DNA of 33,270 nucleotides from Lichenicoccus sp964242335 (lineage in GTDB: Bacteria > Pseudomonadota > Alphaproteobacteria > Acetobacterales > Acetobacteraceae). Positions within the stretch are counted from its first letter, which is position 1; every line of letters begins with the position of its first letter. Where the stretch lies: positions 1 through 33,270 of the forward strand of contig CAXTAY010000035.1 in NCBI GenBank assembly GCA_964242335.1. The letters are read 5' to 3'. A model generated the notes under the pieces. It did no database searches. It worked only from the letters and a program-made list of their open reading frames with translations, and had not been told where the DNA came from. Position numbers and translations under genes: made by a program. Shown piece by piece: positions 23,966-32,801 of the stretch.

Positions 23966-24169
23966 ATGTATCTCTGGTTGTTCGTGGTGGTCGGCCTGCT
24001 CTGGCTCTGGCTCGCCGGCGGATCGCTCTATGCCTGGCGCCAGCGTCGCCTGCACGGCTTCTGGTCGCTCACCTCGTTCGTGGTGCTGACCGGCATCGCG
24101 GCCGGCGTGATCCTGTTCGCCGCGCCGTACTGGCAGGTGGTCTACCGGGTGCTGATGCAGCCGGGCTAG
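23966..24169 (+). CDS. Small two-helix membrane protein downstream of the triheme cytochrome
   Basis: 67 aa with two hydrophobic helices (LWLFVVVGLLWLWLAGGSLYAW and SLTSFVVLTGIAAGVILFAAPYW) joined by a basic loop, RQRRLHG, which would face the cytoplasm. ATG 23966 follows GAGGA at 23956-23960; a GTG at 23954 is a poorer start. It is 39 bp after the cytochrome gene on the same strand and is followed by two GC hairpins, so it is probably the last gene of the extended puf operon. It could anchor or assemble the cytochrome, or be a core-complex helix. No family is recognised. Confidence 0.7.
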   Translation: MYLWLFVVVGLLWLWLAGGSLYAWRQRRLHGFWSLTSFVVLTGIAAGVILFAAPYWQVVYRVLMQPG

Positions 24170-24176
24170 CGTGACC

Positions 24177-24218
24177 GGCGCGGTGATACGCCGCGCCCTG
24201 CCCGGCGGCCGAGCCGCC
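24177..24218 (+). terminator. Two tandem GC-rich hairpins after the puf operon
   Basis: Stem 1 is GGCGCGG (24177-24183) with CCGCGCC (24191-24197), loop 7 nt. Stem 2 is GGCGGC (24204-24209) with GCCGCC (24213-24218), loop CGA. Both start within 50 bp of the last stop codon. There is no T-run, so termination may need Rho. Their position supports the small membrane protein being the end of the transcript. Confidence 0.5.
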
Positions 24219-24478
24219 CCGGATCGGGTGTCGGCGTCCCGCGCGGGCGCGTCCGCGTCGTATCACGATGAGCCGTCCCGCTGACCGCGAGCTGGACCCG
24301 CCGGGCGGCCTCGCGCATCCCGGCCTGGCGCCGGCTCAGGGACGCGCACGCTGCCCTACTCGCCGAGCGACGGCAGCTTTCGGACGGGCTCGCGCGGCTC
24401 GAGCTCGAGCACGCGGCGGTCACCTCCAACGACCGGAGCCCGTTCTTCCACTACCAGGCGGGCTTCGATGCCCTGGGC

Positions 24479-25327
24479 GTGATGCACCGTCACGCCGTCC
24501 CCGACCTGCAGCCGGTTCCGGACTACCTGCGCAACTTCCTCGGCGTGCTGGTCGACCCCAAGATACTTCCCGCCGCCCTTGGACCGCGCGGCGGCCAGAT
24601 CGAGGCGATTCCGATCCCGGCCAACTGGCACGCGGATATCGCCGAGTGGGCCGCAGCACTGCGCGCCGTGGATCTGGCGCGGGACAGCTTCACCGTGATC
24701 GAACTCGGCTGCGGCTGGGGATGCTGGATGAACAATACCGGAGCCGCGGCACGCCGGACCGGCCTCGAGGTGCGGCTGGTCGGCATCGAGGGTGACCTCG
24801 GTCATCTCGCCTTCGCCCGCGAGACCTGTGCCTCGAACGGCTTCGACCCCGCCCAGGTGACGCTGCACCGCGGCGTCGCCGCCGGGCGGTCCGGCACCGC
24901 GCTGTTCCCGCGGCAGGAACGAGCCGGCGGCGCGTGGGGCTTGGAGCCGATCCTCGGCGCGACGGACGAGCAGTGCCGGGCGGCGGCGGCCGCGGAAAGC
25001 CACGATTCGCTGCCGATGATCCCGCTGGCCGAACTCGCGGCACCCTTCCCGCGGGTCGACCTGCTGCACGTGGACATCCAGGGCGGCGAGGCGACGCTGG
25101 TGTCGGAATGCCTGCCGACGCTGAACGAGAAGGTCGCCTACCTGGTGGTCGGAACCCATTCGCGGCAGATCGAGGGATCGCTGTTCGACACGCTGCTGCG
25201 GTCGGGCTGGCGACTGGAGATCGAACGTCCCGCGATCCTGTCGGTCGGCACGCCGGCTGGCGCAACCGACCCGTCGGTGACCGTGGACGGCGTGCAGGGC
25301 TGGCGCAACCCTCGCCTGCTGCCGTAG
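24479..25327 (+). CDS. FkbM-family SAM-dependent methyltransferase, N-terminus possibly frameshifted
   Basis: The SAM-binding motif IELGCGWGCWM, acidic EGD (VGIEGDLGHL), LHVDIQGGEATLV and SRQIEGSLFDTLL identify an FkbM-type O-methyltransferase, often acting on sugars or lipids at the cell surface. The first start codon in frame is GTG 24479 (ATG 24482), but the frame is open from 24272 and upstream encodes LTASWTRRAASRIPAW to SPFFHYQAGFDALGV, which looks like genuine family sequence (the HYQAGFDAL block is normal). An ATG at 24268 is in a different frame; removing one C from the CCC at 24277-24279 would join it as MSRPLTASW. So the gene either carries a 1-base insertion or a sequencing error, or starts late. 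Confidence 0.8.
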   Translation: MMHRHAVPDLQPVPDYLRNFLGVLVDPKILPAALGPRGGQIEAIPIPANWHADIAEWAAALRAVDLARDSFTVIELGCGWGCWMNNTGAAARRTGLEVRLVGIEGDLGHLAFARETCASNGFDPAQVTLHRGVAAGRSGTALFPRQERAGGAWGLEPILGATDEQCRAAAAAESHDSLPMIPLAELAAPFPRVDLLHVDIQGGEATLVSECLPTLNEKVAYLVVGTHSRQIEGSLFDTLLRSGWRLEIERPAILSVGTPAGATDPSVTVDGVQGWRNPRLLP

Positions 25328-25359
25328 CGCGGCGGTACCGGGTGCCGTGACCGGACGGA

Positions 25360-25962
25360 CTACGCCCCTCGGGCTTCGGCGCCCGGCACGAGGCTGGTCG
25401 AGATCTCCGCCAGCCGACGCGCCGCGGTCACGATCCGCTCCAGCGCCTGGGCGCGCAGCACCGGTGCCGCGTGCTCCGCCTGGTCGGTCCGCTCGACGAT
25501 CTCGTGCAGCAGGGCGTGGAACTCGTCCTTCAGCTCCGGCACGATGTGGGCGCGTCCCAGGCTGAAATCGTCCATCCCCTCCGGCATGCCCTTGGTGATG
25601 TCGAGCTGGCTGCCGAAGAAGAACACGAGGTCGCCTGCCGCGTCGCGCACCGGCGAGATGAACAGCAGGTTCCAGAACATCGCGCCGTCGCGGCGGTAAT
25701 TGACGATCCACTCGACGCAGCCCTGGCCGGCCTCGATGCAGCTGCGGATGCGCCGCGACGAGGAGGGATCGGTGTTGGGTCCCTGCAGGAAGCGGCAGTT
25801 GCGGCCGATGATCTCGTCACGGCCGTAGCCCGACAGCTCCGAGAAGGCCGCGTTGGCGGCGATCATCGGGCAGTCCGGCAGGCGCGGATCGGACAGCACC
25901 ATCGCCATGTCGCTGTGCCGCATGGCGGCCGAAAGCGCCTGGGCGATCGCGTCCGCATCCAT
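25360..25962 (-). CDS. LOV-domain blue-light photoreceptor, short form
   Basis: About 200 aa from the ATG at 25962, which has a GGGGGAG ribosome site; ATG 25980 would add MLGELT. Numbered from that longer start, the PAS core contains the LOV hallmark GRNCRFLQGP with the photoactive Cys62, and the flavin-contacting Asn94 and Asn104 (NYRRDGAMFWN) and Gln125 (FGSQLDIT). All residues needed for the flavin-cysteinyl adduct are there. After the core (about 22-130) come some 75 residues of mostly helical sequence with no kinase, GGDEF or HTH domain, so this is a short LOV protein or one that signals by dimerisation. It is convergent with the FkbM gene and about 1.2 kb from the end of the puf operon. 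Confidence 0.9.
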   Translation of the reverse strand: MDADAIAQALSAAMRHSDMAMVLSDPRLPDCPMIAANAAFSELSGYGRDEIIGRNCRFLQGPNTDPSSSRRIRSCIEAGQGCVEWIVNYRRDGAMFWNLLFISPVRDAAGDLVFFFGSQLDITKGMPEGMDDFSLGRAHIVPELKDEFHALLHEIVERTDQAEHAAPVLRAQALERIVTAARRLAEISTSLVPGAEARGA

Positions 25963-26049
25963 CGTCAGCTCCCCCAGCATCCGCGCGATCCGGCCGCCGT
26001 CGCCACGGTAGATCGATCGGCGGCCGGCGGGAAGACCGTGCCGGGTGGA

Positions 26050-27585
26050 TCAGTGGATCGGCCGGAGGTGGTCGCATGCGTAGGGCGGCAGCCAGCAGGG
26101 CCAGCCGATCGCGACGTGCTCGGCCCAGGCTCGCGGCACCTGGTCCGGCCTGATGTTCAGGCCGGTCTGCTTCAGCCATATCGCGCGGCCCTCGAACGGG
26201 CGCGACAGCGAGAGCACGCGCAGGCCCTGGTCGTCCGGCAGGATCCGCATCGTCAGGATGTTGTCGAACACGCCGTGCGCGTCGGCGAGGCGGGCTTGAC
26301 CGAAATAGGCATTCGACCAGTAGGGCGGTCGGCCCGCGTACTGCAGCAGCCGGACCGCACCACCCGTCACCGGCACCGGCACCAGACGGACGGCGCTGAC
26401 CAGCACGACGGCGAGCAGGGCCAGGATCGGCGCGCGTCGCGGCCGCCGGCGCAGCGCACGCAGCAACACGACCCCGAGCAGGGCGAAGCCCGGCATGACC
26501 CACTTGAAGTAGTGCACGTTCTTGTAGGTCCAGAGCCCGCTGGGCAGCAGGTCGACGTAGCTGAAGAACAGGGCCATGTAGGCCAGCATCATCGCCGTCA
26601 GCAGCGTCAGGCCGCGCCGCGCGGTACGCGGCTCCAGGCCGGGCAGCAGCAGCATGCCGGCGAACCCGGCCGCCATCCATGGCAGCCGCATCAGCAGGCC
26701 GCTGCCGGAGGGAAACCACGGCCTGGGCGAGATCAGCAGCAGCACGGTCTTCATCGGCAGCTCGCCGAACCGGAAGCCCATCCCGCGCGAGTTCAGCATG
26801 TAGGGGGTCGGGTGCGCCCCGTAGATGCGCAGGTAGAGCAGGCCGTAGGGGACCAGCGGCAGCGCCGCACCCAGCAGCAGCGGCGGCGGGTCGGCCCATC
26901 GCCACGTGCGATCGTGCAGCGCCCAGGCGCCGAGCAGCACGGCGGCGACCGCGGGCAGCAGCAGGTCGCTCGGGCGGAACAGCCCGATCAGGCTGCCCAG
27001 CATCCCGGCCAGCAGCAGCCGGCGCCAGCGTCCGGCGCGCGGCTCATCGGCGGCCGCGCCCAGGTGGCGGACGCACAGCCCCAGGAACAGCCAGATGGCG
27101 GCGCAGGCCGGCGTGGTGGTCCAGGGGATCACCCAGTTCTCGCGCAGCGACTGGCTGCCCACGGTGCCGAGCAGGAAGGCGCCGACCGATCCCGCGGCGC
27201 CGATGCCGCAGCGGCGCGCGAAGGTCACGAAGCCCGCGAAGCTCGCCAGCAGGCAGGCCAGGTCGACCAGCAGGAACGGGTCGCGCGGCAGCACCGAGGC
27301 GAACGGCACGCCGAGCAGCGGGTAGCCGAGCGGATACCAGTGCTCGCTCGGCCGCAGGTCGAGTGCCGCGAAGGCGCGCAGCGAGCGCAGGTAACGACCC
27401 TGGTCGAACCAGCCCCACCAACCCTCCGGATACAGCGCGCGTGCACCCGGCCGGGCCTGGTTGTGCAGCATGCCCACGACGTAGCTGAACACGAGGAGGG
27501 CGGTCCCGATCGCCAGCACCGCGCGGTCGGGGATGCGCCGCAGCGCCGCGAGCGGCGGCCCGACGATCCGCAGGCCTGCGCGCAT
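26050..27585 (-). CDS. Polytopic membrane protein, GT-C glycosyltransferase-like
   Basis: 511 aa with about ten or more hydrophobic helices. The first periplasmic loop holds YPEGWWGWFDQGRYLRSLRAF and then HWYPLGYPLL, resembling the acidic DxxxY-type loop and Tyr-Pro motifs of lipid-linked sugar transferases (ArnT/PMT-like). The C-terminal about 90 residues are soluble and probably periplasmic. The ATG at 27585 shares a base with the TGA of the upstream regulator gene (TGATG), so the two are translationally coupled. The frame is open further upstream to 27699, but only within that gene. The sugar donor and acceptor are unknown; the GT-C call is moderate. Confidence 0.7.
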   Translation of the reverse strand: MRAGLRIVGPPLAALRRIPDRAVLAIGTALLVFSYVVGMLHNQARPGARALYPEGWWGWFDQGRYLRSLRAFAALDLRPSEHWYPLGYPLLGVPFASVLPRDPFLLVDLACLLASFAGFVTFARRCGIGAAGSVGAFLLGTVGSQSLRENWVIPWTTTPACAAIWLFLGLCVRHLGAAADEPRAGRWRRLLLAGMLGSLIGLFRPSDLLLPAVAAVLLGAWALHDRTWRWADPPPLLLGAALPLVPYGLLYLRIYGAHPTPYMLNSRGMGFRFGELPMKTVLLLISPRPWFPSGSGLLMRLPWMAAGFAGMLLLPGLEPRTARRGLTLLTAMMLAYMALFFSYVDLLPSGLWTYKNVHYFKWVMPGFALLGVVLLRALRRRPRRAPILALLAVVLVSAVRLVPVPVTGGAVRLLQYAGRPPYWSNAYFGQARLADAHGVFDNILTMRILPDDQGLRVLSLSRPFEGRAIWLKQTGLNIRPDQVPRAWAEHVAIGWPCWLPPYACDHLRPIH

Positions 27586-29003
27586 CAGCGCTTTCCCGGC
27601 GGAGACATCATCGGCGCGCTCAGCCGGCGATTGACGTCCAGCGACAGCCGGTGGTTGAGCGGCGGAAAGGCACGGCTGCGGCAGCTGGTCCAGTCGCACA
27701 GCCGGCAGGACAGTCCGATCGGCGTCGCCGCGGCGGCGATGTCGATGCCGTCGCCGTAGACCAGCCCGGATGCGTGGCCGATCTCGCAGCCCAGCGCGAT
27801 CACGTGCGAGGGCGGCGGCTCGCTCCAGGCGGTGGCGATCCCGGTCACCACGCGCGCGAAGCAGAGATAGGTGGCGCCGTCGGAGAGCTGGCCGACCTGC
27901 ACGCTGATCCGGCCCGGTGCGGCGAAGGCGGTGTTGGCGACCCAGCGCGGGCAGGAGCCGCCGGACTGGCCGAGCGGAAAGCCGGCGCCGGAGAACGCCT
28001 TGGAGACGTTGCTCGCGGCGTCGATGCGCAGGAAGAACAACGGCACCCCGCGCTGGCCCGGCCGCTGCAGCGTCGAGAGGCGCTGCGCCGCCTGCTCGTA
28101 GGAGACCGCGAAGCGGGCGGCGAGGATGTCGATGTCGTAGCGCAGCGACGACGCCGAGGCGAGGACCGCTGCGTAGGGCATCAGCAGCGCCGCCGCGGCG
28201 TAGTTGATCAGCCCGATCCGCATCACCGACGCCGCCTCCGGCGAGGATGGGGCGACCTCGGCCAGCAGCGCCTCGACGCTGTCATGCGCCTCGATCAGCA
28301 TCAGCTGGAAGGCCATGTGGAAGCCGCGGCTCTCGCGCTTGAGCAGGTCCGACAGCACCAGCAGGCGGGTGCTCGCGCTGTACGAGCGCAGCGCCCCCTC
28401 GAGCGGCGCCACCCGCACCAGCAGGCCGTGCCGGTGGCGCAGCCGCTCGGCGATGGCGTGGTTCATCTCCGACTGGCCCGTCAGCCCGTCGCGTTCCATC
28501 TCGCCGCGCACCGACTGCGCCGCATCCTCAAGGGTCGGGAAGTAGTTGCCGTGCTCGTTGAACAGGGCCCGCGCCTCCTCGTGCGGCAGCTTGATCCGGC
28601 GGCCGGACGGCAGGGCGAGGCCGAGCGCGTCCTCGCGCGCCGCGGCCCAGGCCCGCGACAGCGACAGCACCGCGCGCGCCGCGGCAGGGTGGGCGGCGAT
28701 CGCCGCGTACGCCTCCTCGGCGATTGGCTCCGCGTCCAGCAGCGGGTCGCTCAGCGCCTCGCGCAGCCCGACCGCGAGGCCGCGCTGATCGAGGCCGGAA
28801 AACGCTTCCACGTCGACGTCGAGCAGGCGGGTGAGCTTGATCAGCAGCGAGGCGGTGACGCTGCGCTCGTCATGCTCGATTAGGTTGAGGTAGCTGGCCG
28901 AGATGCCGAGCCGGGTGGCGAGGCCGGCCTGGGTCAGCCCGCGTTCCTTGCGCAGGCGGCGGATCGCCTGGCCGATCCTGGGGCCGATCGTCGGGCGGTT
29001 CAT
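27585..29003 (-). CDS. RamB/PrpR-like (ScfR-type) transcriptional regulator of short-chain acyl metabolism
   Basis: 472 aa. An XRE helix-turn-helix is at about 10-62 (RRLRKERGLTQAGLATRLGI, SYLNLIEHDERSVT). A metallopeptidase-like ImmA/IrrE (DUF955) domain spans the middle, but its zinc HExxH is degenerate (LIEAHDS). The C-terminal DUF2083 domain has C406, then C433, C436 and C441 in LSCRLCDWTSCRSRAFPP. Mycobacterial PrpR is reported to hold an iron-sulphur cluster in this domain. It is divergent from aceA, so control of the glyoxylate shunt, as by RamB in Corynebacterium, is the natural inference. No Shine-Dalgarno precedes ATG 29003, and a repeated TTTACA element lies 8 bp upstream, suggesting autoregulation and perhaps leaderless translation. 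Confidence 0.87.
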   Translation of the reverse strand: MNRPTIGPRIGQAIRRLRKERGLTQAGLATRLGISASYLNLIEHDERSVTASLLIKLTRLLDVDVEAFSGLDQRGLAVGLREALSDPLLDAEPIAEEAYAAIAAHPAAARAVLSLSRAWAAAREDALGLALPSGRRIKLPHEEARALFNEHGNYFPTLEDAAQSVRGEMERDGLTGQSEMNHAIAERLRHRHGLLVRVAPLEGALRSYSASTRLLVLSDLLKRESRGFHMAFQLMLIEAHDSVEALLAEVAPSSPEAASVMRIGLINYAAAALLMPYAAVLASASSLRYDIDILAARFAVSYEQAAQRLSTLQRPGQRGVPLFFLRIDAASNVSKAFSGAGFPLGQSGGSCPRWVANTAFAAPGRISVQVGQLSDGATYLCFARVVTGIATAWSEPPPSHVIALGCEIGHASGLVYGDGIDIAAAATPIGLSCRLCDWTSCRSRAFPPLNHRLSLDVNRRLSAPMMSPPGKR

Positions 29004-29010
29004 CGCCGTA

Positions 29011-29027
29011 ATTTACACGATTTACAG
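29011..29027. promoter_or_regulatory. Direct repeat ATTTACA in the regulator-aceA gap
   Basis: Two ATTTACA copies, starting at 29011 and 29020, lie 9 bp apart, immediately upstream of the regulator gene and 124 bp before aceA. AT-rich repeats stand out in this GC-rich DNA. A binding site for the divergent regulator is likely, or a promoter core for the regulator gene. Assignment is by position only. Confidence 0.45.
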
Positions 29028-29150
29028 ATCGCGTCGAAGCCTTGTCACGGCCGCCACCGCTTTACCACGGCGCGAGGGTTTTCCCTCCTGCGCAGGCGGC
29101 CGGCGGGGCGTAAGGGGACCACCTGCTTCACGCTGCAGCCGAGGTCAATC

Positions 29151-30425
<1,275 letters not shown>

Positions 30426-30430
30426 GACCG

Positions 30431-30453
30431 GGGATCCGGGGCTTCCGGGTCCC
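30431..30453 (+). terminator. Hairpin after aceA
   Basis: GGGATCCGG (30431-30439) pairs with CCGGGTCCC (30445-30453) with one G-U pair and a 5-nt loop, beginning 6 bp after the aceA stop. There is no T-run. It may partly terminate or protect the aceA message so that aceA and glcB are made in different amounts. Confidence 0.5.
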
Positions 30454-30503
30454 GGCCCGACGGATCAAGCTCGCTCCATCAACTCCGTCGGAAGAACACG
30501 CAC

Positions 30504-32726
30504 ATGGATGGCTCAGCGCGCACGGCCGGGAACTACGTGGGGCTGGCCGGCCTGCGGGTGGCCCGCACGCTGGCCGACTTCGTCGCCGACGAGGCGCTGC
30601 CCGGCACCGGCATCACCAGCGACCGGTTCTGGGCCGGCTTCTCCGACCTGCTCGCCGAGCTGGGCCCGCGTCTCCGCGCCCTGCTGAGCGAGCGCGACCG
30701 GCTGCAGGACGAGATCGACCGCTACCATCAGGCGCATGCCGGCGAGATGCCGGATCCGGCTGCACAGCTCGGCTTCCTTCGCGGCATCGGCTACCTGGTG
30801 CCGGAGCCGGCGCCGTTCAGCATCGAGACGCGGGACGTCGACGACGAGATCGCGCGGCTGGCCGGCCCGCAGCTGGTGGTGCCGGTGACCAATGCGCGCT
30901 ACGCGCTGAACGCCGCCAACGCGCGCTGGGGCAGCCTGTACGACGCGCTCTACGGCACCGACGCGATCGCGGAATCGGTCGCGCTCGCGCGCGGCGACGC
31001 GTTCAACCCTGCGCGCGGCGCCGAGGTGGTGCGTACCGCCTCGGTCCTGCTCGACGCCATGGCACCGCTGGCGCGCGCGGGGGGCGGCCATGCCGCCCAT
31101 GCCGAAGTCACGCGCTACGCCAGCGCGGACGGGGCGCTGCTCGCGCATCTCGCCGACGGCGGCGTGGCCCGGCTCGCGCGCCCGGAGCAGTTCGCGGGCT
31201 TCGTCGGCGACGCCGAGGCGCCGGAGGTCGTGCTGCTGCGTCATAACGGGCTGCATGTCGAGCTGCGCATCGACCGCACGCACATGATCGGCCGCGACAG
31301 CCCCGCCGGCCTCGCCGACATCGTGCTGGAGGCGGCGCTGAGCACGATCATCGATCTCGAGGACAGCGTCGCCGCGGTCGACGCCGAGGACAAGGTGCTG
31401 GTCTACCGCAACTGGCTCGGGCTGATGCGCGGCACGCTCACCGCACGCTTCGAGAAGTCTGGCGGTCAGGTGTCGCGCCGCCTTGCCGACGACCGCACGT
31501 ACAGCACGCCGCACGGCGGCACGCTGACGCTTCCCGGGCGCAGCCTGATGCTGGTGCGCAACGTCGGCCATCACATGATGACCGACGCGGTGCTGGACCG
31601 GGACGGGGAGCAGGCCCCGGAGGGGTTCCTCGACGCCGCGTTGTGCGCGCTGATCGCGCTGCACGACCTGCACGCCGAGGGGCGTCCGCGCAACAGCCGC
31701 ACCGGGGCGGTCTACATGGTCAAGCCGAAGATGCACGGACCGGACGAGGTGGCGCTGACCGACGCGCTGTTCTCGGCCGTGGAGGCGCTGCTCGGGATGG
31801 CGCCGCACACGCTGAAGCTCGGCATCATGGACGAGGAGCGGCGCACCAGCGCCAACCTCGCCGCCTGCCTCGCCGAAGCCCGGCACCGCGTGGTGTTCAT
31901 CAACACCGGCTTCCTCGACCGCACCGGCGACGAGATCCACACCGCGATGCGCGCGGGACCCGTGGTGCGCAAGGCGGCGATCAAGGCGACGCCGTGGATC
32001 GGCGCCTACGAGCAGCGCAACGTCGCGATCGGGCTGGCCTGCGGATTGATTTCAGGGCCGGGCGGACGGGGGCAGATCGGCAAGGGCATGTGGGCCGCAC
32101 CCGACCGCATGGCCGAGATGCTGTCGCAGAAGGCCGGTCATCCGCGCGCCGGCGCCAGCACCGCCTGGGTGCCGTCGCCGACCGCGGCGACCCTGCACGC
32201 CCTGCATTATCACGAGGTGTCGGTGGCCGAACGCCAGGACGCGCTGGCGGGGCAGCCGCCGGCACCGCTGGAGACGCTGCTGATCCCGCCGCTGGCGGGC
32301 AACGAGCTGCCGGAGGCGGACGCGATCGCCCGCGAGCTCGACAACAACGCGCAATCCATCCTCGGCTACGTGGTGCGCTGGATCGATGCCGGCATCGGCT
32401 GCTCCAAGGTGCCGGACCTCGACGAGGTCGGGCTGATGGAGGACCGGGCGACGCTGCGCATCTCCAGCCAGCACGTCGCCAACTGGCTGCTGCACGGCCT
32501 GGTCTCGGAGGCGCAGGTGATGCAGACGCTCAGGCGGATGGCGATCGTGGTCGACCGGCAGAACGCGGCCGATCCGCTCTACCGCCCGATGGCGCCGGGC
32601 TATGACGGCCCCGCCTTCCGGGCCGCGTGCGAGCTGATCCTCGAGGGCGGGGCGCAGCCGAACGGCTATACCGAGGCGACGCTGCATCGCTGGCGGCGCA
32701 CGGCGAAGTCGCGGCCGCGGGCATAG
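30504..32726 (+). CDS. glcB: Malate synthase G
   Basis: Condenses glyoxylate with acetyl-CoA to malate, the second shunt step. The 740-aa monomeric G form is shown by the N-terminal YVGLAGLRVARTLADFV, the beta domain PQLVVPVTNARYALNAANARWGSLYDALYGTD, the active-site blocks LVRNVGHHMMTDAV and GIMDEERRTSANL, and the C-terminal CSKVPDLDEVGLMEDRATLRISSQH with the catalytic Asp region. The E. coli-type length and motifs are complete. It follows aceA on the same strand and precedes ppdK, so the block turns C2 units into PEP. Confidence 0.96.
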   Translation: MDGSARTAGNYVGLAGLRVARTLADFVADEALPGTGITSDRFWAGFSDLLAELGPRLRALLSERDRLQDEIDRYHQAHAGEMPDPAAQLGFLRGIGYLVPEPAPFSIETRDVDDEIARLAGPQLVVPVTNARYALNAANARWGSLYDALYGTDAIAESVALARGDAFNPARGAEVVRTASVLLDAMAPLARAGGGHAAHAEVTRYASADGALLAHLADGGVARLARPEQFAGFVGDAEAPEVVLLRHNGLHVELRIDRTHMIGRDSPAGLADIVLEAALSTIIDLEDSVAAVDAEDKVLVYRNWLGLMRGTLTARFEKSGGQVSRRLADDRTYSTPHGGTLTLPGRSLMLVRNVGHHMMTDAVLDRDGEQAPEGFLDAALCALIALHDLHAEGRPRNSRTGAVYMVKPKMHGPDEVALTDALFSAVEALLGMAPHTLKLGIMDEERRTSANLAACLAEARHRVVFINTGFLDRTGDEIHTAMRAGPVVRKAAIKATPWIGAYEQRNVAIGLACGLISGPGGRGQIGKGMWAAPDRMAEMLSQKAGHPRAGASTAWVPSPTAATLHALHYHEVSVAERQDALAGQPPAPLETLLIPPLAGNELPEADAIARELDNNAQSILGYVVRWIDAGIGCSKVPDLDEVGLMEDRATLRISSQHVANWLLHGLVSEAQVMQTLRRMAIVVDRQNAADPLYRPMAPGYDGPAFRAACELILEGGAQPNGYTEATLHRWRRTAKSRPRA

Positions 32727-32738
32727 CGACATCGCCGC

Positions 32739-32760
32739 GGCGCCCCGGCGCCCCGGCGCC
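32739..32760. repeat. GGCGCCCC tandem repeat, self-complementary
   Basis: GGCGCCCC occurs twice and is followed by GGCGCC, an 8-bp period across 22 bp. The outer GGCGCC copies can pair with each other to form a small GC hairpin. It lies 13 bp after the glcB stop and may act as a transcription pause or terminator, or may be simple slippage sequence. Confidence 0.45.
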
Positions 32761-32801
32761 ATCCTGCGTCACCGCACGATCTGAGAGCCGGGAGGGCGAC
32801 C

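Noticed and set aside
25471..27759. Long plus-strand frame opposite the LOV and membrane-protein genes
   Set aside because: Composition is Arg/Gln/His-rich with no motif, whereas the minus strand encodes complete LOV and multi-helix proteins.
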